The notes under the pieces were generated by a model. It did no database searches and had not been told where the DNA came from. It saw nothing but the letters and a program-made list of their open reading frames with translations. The position numbers were made by a program, and so were the translations under genes. Below, in pieces: positions 8,495 through 15,365 of a DNA stretch of 64,000 bases (its first letter is position 1; every line of letters begins with the position of its first letter). This DNA comes from Microvirga mediterraneensis (GTDB taxonomy: Bacteria > Pseudomonadota > Alphaproteobacteria > Rhizobiales > Beijerinckiaceae). The DNA lies in contig NZ_JACDXJ010000001.1 in the NCBI RefSeq assembly GCF_013520865.1, forward strand, positions 1,851,001 through 1,915,000, written 5' to 3'.

Positions 8495-8734
8495 ATGCGT
8501 TCGGGCATGGTCCTCATCTGGATCGGAGCGCTGTTCATCGTCGCCGGGATCGTGCTTGCAGCGGGGCGGGTTCTCTGGAACGGACGCCTGAGCGAACCGC
8601 ATCGCACGGACTCGACAGCGGGCGGCACGACGCTGGAGCCGAGGGAGCGGGCCCTGCAGCCGAGGCACCACTGGCCGAGCATCATCCTGGTCGCTCTCGG
8701 CATCGTCGTCCTACTGGCGGAAGCGGCCGTCTGA
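8495..8734 (+). CDS. Small two-helix membrane protein
   Basis: 79 residues: one hydrophobic helix at about 3-25 (MVLIWIGALFIVAGIVLAAG), a polar basic linker, and a second helix at the C-terminus (SIILVALGIVVLLAEA). The linker would face the cytoplasm or periplasm depending on topology. The ATG at 8495 has a GGGAGGG ribosome site just before it; an ATG 12 codons upstream has none. It resembles the many DUF2905-like small inner-membrane proteins, but I cannot assign it firmly. Confidence 0.65.
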   Translation: MRSGMVLIWIGALFIVAGIVLAAGRVLWNGRLSEPHRTDSTAGGTTLEPRERALQPRHHWPSIILVALGIVVLLAEAAV

Positions 8735-8843
8735 CGGGGGAAATGGCTCCGGACCGGCTTTCGGCAGTCCGAAAGAGGTAGAGCCGCGTGCTTTTAGCCG
8801 CTGGGCGCTTGCGCAAGGCCGCGGTTCGGGCAACGATCCCTCC

Positions 8844-9782
8844 ATGAAGCCGCTCTCGATCCTCCTGGCTGCCGGCCTTCTCCTGACGCCCGTCTCGGCC
8901 GGCGCCTCTCCCATGCTGCTGGTGGATGCGTCGACCGGCGACATTCTCGCCGCCCAGGAGGCGACGCGCTCCTGGCATCCGGCATCGCTCACCAAGATGA
9001 TGACGGCGCACCTCGCGCTCACGGCCGTCCAGGCGGGACGGGCCAGCATGGACACGTCCATCGTCCTGAGCCCGAAGGCGGCCGCCCAGGCTCCGACGAA
9101 GCTCGGCGTTCCGCCGGGCACGTCCCTCCGGCTGGAGGATGCGCTCACCGTCATCATGGTCAAGAGCGCCAACGACGTGTCGATGGCGATCGCGGAGGCC
9201 ATCGGCGGCAGCGAGGAGGCTTTCGTCGCGGCGATGAACCAGGAGGCGCGGCGCCTCGGCATGACCGGGACCCGGTTCGTCAACGCGACAGGCCTGCACG
9301 ACGACCGGCAGGTGACCAATGCGCGTGACATGGCCCTGCTGATGCTGGTTCTCCTGAGCTTCCACGCCGATTACCTCGATCTTCTGAGGACGCCGGCCGT
9401 GACGGTCAACGGGCGGATGCTGAAGAACACCAACAAGCTGGTCGAGGAATATGCGGGCCTCGAGGCTTCCAAGACCGGCTATGTCTGCGCATCCGGGTTC
9501 AACGTGGCCGTCTCGGCCCTTCGCGGGAACCGGCGCGTTATCGGCGTCGTCCTCGGGGCACCCAGCGCGGCGACGCGGACGCTGGTGATGCGGGAGCTCC
9601 TGGACAACGGCCTGTCGGAGGGGACCAGCCCCGTCGGCAACCTGCGCACCATGAGGGCCGCGGCACCGACGCCCGCCGCCGACCTGCGCCCGCTCAAATG
9701 CGGCCGGCAGGCTTCTGGGCGATTGGAGGCGAAGGTCTCCGGAAGCGCTGCGAAACGCACCGACGCCCAGCCGCTTCGGTGA
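8844..9782 (+). CDS. D-alanyl-D-alanine carboxypeptidase (peptidase family S11)
   Basis: 312 residues with a Sec signal peptide (1-21) and the three penicillin-binding motifs of family S11: SLTK at 48-51 (nucleophile S48), SAN at 108-110 and KTG at 210-212. It trims the terminal D-alanine from peptidoglycan stem peptides in the periplasm. The C-terminal region after residue 250 is short and basic and lacks the beta-rich PBP5 domain and amphipathic anchor, so it resembles the compact DacC/D-type or endopeptidase-like PBP7 forms and may be soluble. Monocistronic; no ampC or other wall gene adjoins it, though a class C beta-lactamase lies 10 kb away. Confidence 0.93.
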   Translation: MKPLSILLAAGLLLTPVSAGASPMLLVDASTGDILAAQEATRSWHPASLTKMMTAHLALTAVQAGRASMDTSIVLSPKAAAQAPTKLGVPPGTSLRLEDALTVIMVKSANDVSMAIAEAIGGSEEAFVAAMNQEARRLGMTGTRFVNATGLHDDRQVTNARDMALLMLVLLSFHADYLDLLRTPAVTVNGRMLKNTNKLVEEYAGLEASKTGYVCASGFNVAVSALRGNRRVIGVVLGAPSAATRTLVMRELLDNGLSEGTSPVGNLRTMRAAAPTPAADLRPLKCGRQASGRLEAKVSGSAAKRTDAQPLR

Positions 9783-9909
9783 TGGCAGGCAGGCCGGATT
9801 TTTCACCCGGGTCTCGTGACAATTCCTGCGCCGGTTCCGGGTTAAACCCGATGGACCTGTCAGCGTTGCCCATTACTCTTCAAATCCTGGCAAAACAGGA
9901 GGGCGTATC

Positions 9910-10467
9910 ATGTCCGAACTCGTGGTCGTTGGATTCGACAACCCGAACGACGCGGATCGCGTCCTGACCGAACTGACCCGGATGCAGAAAGAATACCTCA
10001 TCGACCTGGAAGATGCGGTCGTGGCCATTCGCGGTTCCGACGGAGCCGTGCGCATCAAGCAGAGCATGAACCTCGTGCGCCTCGGCGCAGCCTCCGGCGG
10101 CCTGTCCGGCGCGATGTGGGGCAGCCTCATCGGGCTTCTGTTCCTCAACCCGCTCGCGGGTCTCGCCATCGGCGGCGCCGTGGGGGCAGGCTCCGGAGCC
10201 TTGTCGGGAAGCCTGATCGATTACGGCATCAACGACGAATTCATCCGATCCCTGGGCGAGACCCTCAAGCCCGATACGTCCGCCCTGTTCCTGCTGATCC
10301 GCAAATCGCAGCCCGAGAAGGTGCTGGCCGAGCTGTCCGGCTTCAAAGGGCGCATCATCCGCTCGTCCCTGTCGCCGGAACAGGAAGCCAAGCTTCAGGA
10401 CGCCCTCTCGAAAGCGCATGCGCCAAGCCCGGGCGAGGGGGTGGCGGCGGCGGCGCCGGCAGCGTAG
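9910..10467 (+). CDS. DUF1269 family membrane protein
   Basis: 185 residues. The opening SELVVVGFDNPNDADRVLTELTRMQKEYLIDLEDAVVAIR is the typical DUF1269 ferredoxin-like fold, followed by a glycine-rich hydrophobic hairpin (about 65-105, GGLSGAMWGSLIGLLFLNPLAGLAIGG), then a second alpha/beta part, and an alanine-rich tail. The glycine-zipper hairpin suggests membrane insertion. It is followed 28 bases later by an HdeD-family gene, probably in one transcript. Function of the family is unknown; stress or envelope roles have been suggested. Confidence 0.88.
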   Translation: MSELVVVGFDNPNDADRVLTELTRMQKEYLIDLEDAVVAIRGSDGAVRIKQSMNLVRLGAASGGLSGAMWGSLIGLLFLNPLAGLAIGGAVGAGSGALSGSLIDYGINDEFIRSLGETLKPDTSALFLLIRKSQPEKVLAELSGFKGRIIRSSLSPEQEAKLQDALSKAHAPSPGEGVAAAAPAA

Positions 10468-10495
10468 GATCTTCTGCGATGGTCCGGAGGGTGCG

Positions 10496-11068
10496 ATGGC
10501 AATATCGGTGGACGCCGCCGCGGAGGTGTTCCGCGAAGCGATGCGGGATGCGGTCAAGCGTTACGCGCTGTGGTATCTCGTCGAGGGCGTGCTGCTGATC
10601 GCCGCCGGTTTCCTGGCGATCCTCTATCCCGTCTTCTCGTCGACGGCGGTCATCGTTCTCCTCGGCTGGCTTTTGGTGATCAGCGGCTTCGTGCAGGCGC
10701 TCAGCCTCATCAGCGCGCGGCACGTGCCGCATTTCTGGCTTCAGCTGATCTCCATCTGCCTTGCCGTTCTGATCGGCTTCCTTTTCCTCCGCGATCCGGC
10801 CCAGGGACTGACGACGATCACGCTCCTCCTGATCGTGTTCTTCATGATCGAGGGCATTTCGAAAGTCGTCTTCGCCCTGACGATCCGGCCCTTTCCCAAT
10901 TGGGGCTGGGTGTTGGGGAGCGGCATGGTCGGGATCGTGCTGTCCCTCGTCCTCTGGGCCAATCTGCCGGTGACGTCCGTCTGGCTTTTGGGGTTTCTGC
11001 TCGGGCTCAACCTCATCAGCGTCGGCACGGCGATCGCCTACCTCGCCTGGCAGGTGCGTGCAAGCTAG
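10496..11068 (+). CDS. HdeD family (DUF308) membrane protein
   Basis: 190 residues with six membrane helices arranged as three hairpins and the recurring G-F-x-x-I pattern of DUF308. Escherichia coli HdeD is an acid-resistance membrane protein; homologues in Hyphomicrobiales are widespread and usually unassigned. Start ATG at 10496 has a GGAGGGTGCG site before it. Runs behind the DUF1269 gene, forming a likely two-gene envelope-stress unit. A short GC-rich hairpin (GCAGCCTTGGGCTGCTCC at about 11071-11090) followed by a T-rich run TCCTTCCTTT could end the transcript. Confidence 0.88.
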   Translation: MAISVDAAAEVFREAMRDAVKRYALWYLVEGVLLIAAGFLAILYPVFSSTAVIVLLGWLLVISGFVQALSLISARHVPHFWLQLISICLAVLIGFLFLRDPAQGLTTITLLLIVFFMIEGISKVVFALTIRPFPNWGWVLGSGMVGIVLSLVLWANLPVTSVWLLGFLLGLNLISVGTAIAYLAWQVRAS

Positions 11069-11071
11069 CGG

Positions 11072-11100
11072 AGCAGCCTTGGGCTGCTCCTCCTTCCTTT
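11072..11100 (+). terminator. Likely rho-independent terminator after the HdeD gene
   Basis: GGAGCAGCC-TTGG-GGCTGCTCC is a stem of 8-9 bp immediately after the HdeD stop, followed by TCCTTCCTTT. The T tract is interrupted, so this is a moderate candidate; it could also serve the converging kynureninase-like gene. Confidence 0.6.
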
Positions 11101-11105
11101 GAACC

Positions 11106-12299
11106 TCACGCCGCCGAGGATGTATTGACGGGCAGGGATTCGAGCGCGCCCGCCTCGTCGATGCGGCGCACGAGATCGTCCACTTCCTCTTCCGTCTGGT
11201 AGATGCCGAAGCCGATCCGCAGGCGTTGTCCGCGCACGTCGGTGACCACGCGCAGCTCCGCGAGGTCGCGATGGATCGATGGGGCTTCTGCGGCCTGGAA
11301 GGTGAGGAAATTGCCGCGCCGCATCTCGTCGGCCGGCACCACGAGCGAGGCCTTCTCGAACAGGGCGGAACCGCCGATGCCGCGCAGGAAATGCTGCTGC
11401 AAGGCCTTGGCATGGGCGTGGATAATGCCGGGCGTGATGCCTTCCTCGGCGAGCCAGCGCATCACCGCGTTGAAGCGGTAAAGACCCGAAGGGTCGAATG
11501 TCGAGCCCATGAAGCGCCAGCCGTCCTGGCTGTAGCCGACCTGTCCGCCCTGCGCGTTCGTAAGATTGCCGAAAGCGGAGTACCAGCCCGTGTCGCGCGG
11601 GCGCGGGCCCCATCCGGGCGGGCAGTGCATGAAGCACGCGCCTTCGCCGGCCATCGCATACTTATAGCCGCCGGCGATGTAGAACACGCGGTCGGCGATG
11701 CTACCGAGATCGGTCGGCCGCGCCATGAAACCGTGATAGCCGTCGATCACGATCATCGCGCCGTCGCGATTGCATTCCGCAAGATGGCGCCCGTCTAGCG
11801 CGAAGCCCGAATTGAAGAAGACCTGACTCACGAAGACGAGGTCGTAGCCCTCCTGCGCGGCGGCGTAGAAGCGGTCCTCGAAGGTTGCGAAGGGCTCCGC
11901 CGGCACGCGGGTGACGGCAACGACCCGTTCCTCCTCCAGCCGCGCGATCTGGCGCGTGAAGGAGTGAAATTCCCCGTCCGAGGTCAGGATACGGATCGGC
12001 CGGTCCGTGGGGAAGCAGGACAGGATGCGCTTCAGGAATTCATGGGTGTTGGGCGCAACCGCGATGGTCGAAGGATCCGGAAGATTGAGATGGCCGGCCA
12101 CATGGCCGCGATACTCGTCGAGAACGGGGCCGAGGACATGCTCCCACTTGTCGTCGATGAGGCGCGCCGCATCGTCCCAGGCCTGGAGCTGCGCGTCGCG
12201 CGTCACGTCCGGCCAGGGATGGTGGCTGTGGGCGGCGAAATGCAGGCGGTCCGGTTCGGTGTTGAGGAAGCGGGAGAAATGCGAGCGAAGGTCAAGCAT
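11106..12299 (-). CDS. Kynureninase-like PLP enzyme (class V aminotransferase fold)
   Basis: 397 residues of the aspartate aminotransferase superfamily, class V. The PLP lysine is K213 in YIAGGYKYAMAGEG and the D186-G-Y-H189 element supplies the ring-nitrogen aspartate and the histidine beside it. It lies 15 bases downstream of the tryptophan 2,3-dioxygenase gene on the same strand, so the natural proposal is that it cleaves kynurenine to anthranilate and alanine. It does not look like a canonical KynU over its whole length, so annotation as kynureninase rests on context. Kynurenine formamidase (kynB) is not in the window. Alternative: a selenocysteine-lyase-like or isopenicillin epimerase-like enzyme. 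Confidence 0.8.
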   Translation of the reverse strand: MLDLRSHFSRFLNTEPDRLHFAAHSHHPWPDVTRDAQLQAWDDAARLIDDKWEHVLGPVLDEYRGHVAGHLNLPDPSTIAVAPNTHEFLKRILSCFPTDRPIRILTSDGEFHSFTRQIARLEEERVVAVTRVPAEPFATFEDRFYAAAQEGYDLVFVSQVFFNSGFALDGRHLAECNRDGAMIVIDGYHGFMARPTDLGSIADRVFYIAGGYKYAMAGEGACFMHCPPGWGPRPRDTGWYSAFGNLTNAQGGQVGYSQDGWRFMGSTFDPSGLYRFNAVMRWLAEEGITPGIIHAHAKALQQHFLRGIGGSALFEKASLVVPADEMRRGNFLTFQAAEAPSIHRDLAELRVVTDVRGQRLRIGFGIYQTEEEVDDLVRRIDEAGALESLPVNTSSAA

Positions 12300-12314
12300 G
12301 GCGCATCTCCTCCG

Positions 12315-13145
12315 TCAAAGCTTGCCGCGAACGGACCAGAGTTCGGGAAAGAAGTATCGCTCCAGCGCCTTGCGCAGATAGGTCACGCCGGTGCTGCCGC
12401 CGGTGCCGCTGCGCATGCCGATGATGCGCTCCACGGTCTTCATGTGCCGGAACCGCCATTGCTGGAAGGCGTCCTCCAGGTCGACCAGCTCCTCGGCGAG
12501 TTCATAGAGATCGAAATGCTCGCCCGAATGGCGGTAGATCTCCTCCCAGACGGCTTCTACGCCAGGGGGCGCCGTGTAGGGCTGCGTCACGTCGCGCTCG
12601 AGCACCTCGGCCGGGATCGCATAGCCGCGCCGCGCCAGCAGGCGGAGGGCCTCGTCGTAGAGGCTCGGCGCCCGGTAGGCGGCGTCGAGCTGCCCCGCGA
12701 GATCGCTCCGGTGGCGATGGGGCGCCATCTTGACGGCATCCTTGGCGCCGAGCTTGAACTCCACGAGACGGTACTGCCAGGACTGGAAACCGGAGGATTT
12801 GCCGAGCGCCGGCCGGAAGCTCAGGTAATCGGAGGGCGTCATGGTGGAGAGCACGGTCCAGGCCTGGATCAGCTGCTCCTGAATCCGGTTGATCCGCGCG
12901 GTGCATTTGAACGCCGGCTGGAGCTGATCGGCCCGGATATGGGCCAGCGCCGTGTCGAGTTCCCGGTTCAGGAGCTTCAGCCAGAGCTCCATCACCTGAT
13001 GGATGGTGATGAAGAGGAGTTCGTCGTGCTCGGCCGTCAGGGGAGATTGGGCGGAGAGGAGAGTGTCGAGCCGGAGATAGTCTCCATAGCTCATGCCTTC
13101 GGAAAAGTCCGTGTGAATCCCATCTGTCGCTGCGGACAACGCCAT
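12315..13145 (-). CDS. kynA: Tryptophan 2,3-dioxygenase
   Basis: 276 residues, the normal bacterial length. The heme ligand is H234 in WRFRHMKTVERIIG, the substrate-binding histidine is H49 in FITIHQVMELWLK, and the GTGGSTGV loop at 248-254 contacts the substrate carboxylate. It opens the indole ring of L-tryptophan to N-formylkynurenine in the cytoplasm, first step of the kynurenine route. The downstream PLP enzyme follows at 15 bases, suggesting a two-gene catabolic operon. An inverted repeat upstream (13207-13218) may be an operator. Confidence 0.97.
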   Translation of the reverse strand: MALSAATDGIHTDFSEGMSYGDYLRLDTLLSAQSPLTAEHDELLFITIHQVMELWLKLLNRELDTALAHIRADQLQPAFKCTARINRIQEQLIQAWTVLSTMTPSDYLSFRPALGKSSGFQSWQYRLVEFKLGAKDAVKMAPHRHRSDLAGQLDAAYRAPSLYDEALRLLARRGYAIPAEVLERDVTQPYTAPPGVEAVWEEIYRHSGEHFDLYELAEELVDLEDAFQQWRFRHMKTVERIIGMRSGTGGSTGVTYLRKALERYFFPELWSVRGKL

Positions 13146-13206
13146 CTCCCTAGAACTGCTCCGCTTCCTGGCGGATTATTGTTACCTTAGAGTCATTCAA
13201 CGAAAG

Positions 13207-13218
13207 TAGGACATCCTA
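13207..13218. promoter_or_regulatory. Inverted repeat upstream of kynA, candidate operator
   Basis: TAGGA-CA-TCCTA is a perfect 5-bp inverted repeat about 60 bases upstream of the kynA start, in the divergent spacer shared with the DUF3297 gene. Position suits a repressor site, but 5-bp arms occur by chance and no regulator gene is adjacent. Confidence 0.3.
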
Positions 13219-13311
13219 ATGGGCTTGTCACGTCAAGTGGACGGAATTGGCTTTCGCGTCCCGAGAGAGTAGGTTGCCGCCCCGCAAGACCTAGCCTGGA
13301 GAAACCTTCGT

Positions 13312-13554
13312 ATGACCGACACGCTTCCCGACCGCTTGTCCTCGAACCCGGATAGCCCTTACTACAATGAGGAGTTGCTCGCCAAAGGGGTGGGGATCCG
13401 CTTCAACGGGGCCGAGAAGACCAACGTGGACGAGTACTGCGTCAGCGAAGGATGGGTCCGCGTGACGGCGGGCAATGCCAAGGATCGGTTCGGCAATCCC
13501 ATGACCATCAAGCTCAAGGGCAAGGTCGAGCCTTACATTCAATCCAAGGAGTAA
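13312..13554 (+). CDS. DUF3297 family protein
   Basis: 80 residues: MTDTLPDRLSSNPDSPYYNEELLAKGVGIRFNGAEKTNVDEYCVSEGWVRV and onward, a compact beta-rich cytosolic protein of the DUF3297 family, widespread in Proteobacteria and usually of 75-85 residues. Function unknown. The ATG at 13312 follows a GGAGAAACC site. It is divergent from kynA. No membrane segment or signal peptide. Confidence 0.85.
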   Translation: MTDTLPDRLSSNPDSPYYNEELLAKGVGIRFNGAEKTNVDEYCVSEGWVRVTAGNAKDRFGNPMTIKLKGKVEPYIQSKE

Positions 13555-13646
13555 ATGCTCCAGGGCTGGACGCGCCCGGCAGCCCGCACCAAGATCAAGG
13601 ATAAGCTTGTCGATCGGGGGAAAGCCCCGGGAAAGGCTTATCCGGG

Positions 13647-13940
13647 ATGGCCGTCGACCGGCAGCGAACGATCCTGATGGTTGCGGGCTGGCTTTTCAGC
13701 GCGCCGGCCCTGGCGCATAGCTGGTACCCTGTCTGGTGCTGCAGCGAGCAGGATTGCCGCGAGCTGCAGGAGGACAGGGGCGAGACCGTGACCGAGACGC
13801 CCGAGGGCTGGCGGCTCTGGGACGGGCGGCTCATCGGCCGGGATTATGCCAAAGCGTCTCCCGATTCCAAATTCCATCTCTGCGAGGAGCCCGCCACACG
13901 GGCGATCATCTGCTTCTTCGCGCCGGAGGGATCGTCATGA
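13647..13940 (+). CDS. Small exported cysteine-rich protein
   Basis: 97 residues with a Sec signal peptide ending at about ALAHS (residues 1-24), then SWYPVWCCSEQDCRE, a paired CC-x4-C cluster, and a further cysteine pair near the C-terminus (HLCEEP and IICFFAPEG). Small periplasmic proteins starting HSWYP-x-CCS are frequent in Hyphomicrobiales, but no function is known to me. The cysteine pattern suggests two disulfides. It converges on acvB with a gap of about 30 bases. Confidence 0.75.
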   Translation: MAVDRQRTILMVAGWLFSAPALAHSWYPVWCCSEQDCRELQEDRGETVTETPEGWRLWDGRLIGRDYAKASPDSKFHLCEEPATRAIICFFAPEGSS

Positions 13941-13970
13941 TGGGCAAGCTTCCTTGCCCATCGACGTGTC

Positions 13971-15365
13971 TCAAGGCGTAGGGTTCATTCGAGTCCAGAT
14001 CGCCTCCGCGGCTTTGCCGTAATCCCCATCGAAGTGATGCCCGCCTTCCAGCGCGAGACGCTGCGCGTCGCCGAGTTCGGGGGCCGTGCAGGACGTCTCG
14101 TTGTCCTCGGCCTCCTCGCGGCCGTAAATGCACAGGGTCCTGTCCAGCGGCAATTGATGCAGGAGAGGAGCCAATGGGCGGCTCTCGGCCGAAGCCGCGC
14201 CGATGAAGCCTTCGACAGTCACCTCGAAATCGGCATTGGTCCCGAGGGCCAGGAGCGACACGAGCCTGACGTGATCCCTGACGGCTTTCGGCAGTTCGGG
14301 CCATACGTCGGGCATGATGTCCGATCCGAACGAGAAACCGACGATCGCGTAGCGGTTGGTGCCGAATTCGGCCCCGTAATGATCGAAGAGCAGGGCGAGA
14401 TCGGACGCCACGTCCTTCGGGCTCTTCTTGGACCAGAAGTAGCGCAGCGAATCCAGTCCCACGACGGCAACGCCCTTCTGCGACAGCCACTCGCCGATGG
14501 ACTTGTCGATATCCCTCCAGCCGCCGTCCCCGGAGATGATCACGGCCAGTCCCTTTACCAGGCCCTCGGGCCTGATGATGGAAACGGGCAATTGCGAGTG
14601 CCCGCGCTCACCGGTCTTGCCCAGCGCGACGGCATTATCGACCAGGGCCTGACGGGTGGCGGCATCGTCCTCGGCCGGCACGAACGCCACATCGCCGTCG
14701 CTTCCCTGGAAGGTCTCGATGCCTTGGCGGTCGCGTTCGGGCGCAATCGCACGCCAGGGCGCAGGCATGTCGGGTATGCGGCGCAGGGCGAAGTATCCGT
14801 CGCTCGCCCGTTCGAGCTGTGGGTCGAAGCAATAGGTCCTGTCGGTTTCCAGCAGGAGCTTGAAGCCGATGCCGATGGCACCGCCCAGGGTGTTGGCCGG
14901 CGCCTGCGCCAGGGCCGCATAGGCGAAGGCCGCGCCGTCCCCGCGTCCTGCGACCACGGGGAAGAAATAGCGCTCGAGCCCGAGCTTGCGCTGAACCGCC
15001 TGAGCCAGGTCCTTCATATCGTCCGAGACGTAGTGGCATTCATCGGTCGGAGGCGACTTGGCCAGCTCCGCCCGCAACGCGTCGAAGTCGAAGGACACCG
15101 TGATCATATCGGCCTTCGCCAGCGCCAGCGCGTCCTGCCGTCGCATCTCTGCATCGGCCTCATGCGCTACCAGGATCACCAACCCGCGGGGATTGCGATT
15201 TCCGGACCGGACGATTTCGACGGAACCGAATTCATCGACGTCGATCTTCGTCGTTTCGATGGTCGGTGGCGTCAGCGCCGACCATGCCGAACGGCCGAGG
15301 AGGACGCTGCCGACCGTGAAGGCCGCGAGCGCGGCCACGATCGTGAGGATCTTGAGGGGCTTCAT
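13971..15365 (-). CDS. acvB: AcvB/VirJ family serine hydrolase (lysyl-phosphatidylglycerol hydrolase)
   Basis: 464 residues: an N-terminal membrane anchor or signal (about 5-28), a first alpha/beta domain, and a C-terminal AcvB/VirJ alpha/beta-hydrolase domain with the VIISGDGGWRDIDK block (276-288), nucleophile elbow GFSFG (S345) and a late histidine pair (GGHHFDGD, 441-448). In Rhizobium and Agrobacterium AcvB cleaves lysyl-phosphatidylglycerol made by LpiA. Here the start ATGA overlaps the stop of the upstream lpiA/mprF gene by four bases, so the synthase and its hydrolase are translationally coupled. Acts on the periplasmic face. Start chosen for that overlap. Confidence 0.92.
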   Translation of the reverse strand: MKPLKILTIVAALAAFTVGSVLLGRSAWSALTPPTIETTKIDVDEFGSVEIVRSGNRNPRGLVILVAHEADAEMRRQDALALAKADMITVSFDFDALRAELAKSPPTDECHYVSDDMKDLAQAVQRKLGLERYFFPVVAGRGDGAAFAYAALAQAPANTLGGAIGIGFKLLLETDRTYCFDPQLERASDGYFALRRIPDMPAPWRAIAPERDRQGIETFQGSDGDVAFVPAEDDAATRQALVDNAVALGKTGERGHSQLPVSIIRPEGLVKGLAVIISGDGGWRDIDKSIGEWLSQKGVAVVGLDSLRYFWSKKSPKDVASDLALLFDHYGAEFGTNRYAIVGFSFGSDIMPDVWPELPKAVRDHVRLVSLLALGTNADFEVTVEGFIGAASAESRPLAPLLHQLPLDRTLCIYGREEAEDNETSCTAPELGDAQRLALEGGHHFDGDYGKAAEAIWTRMNPTP

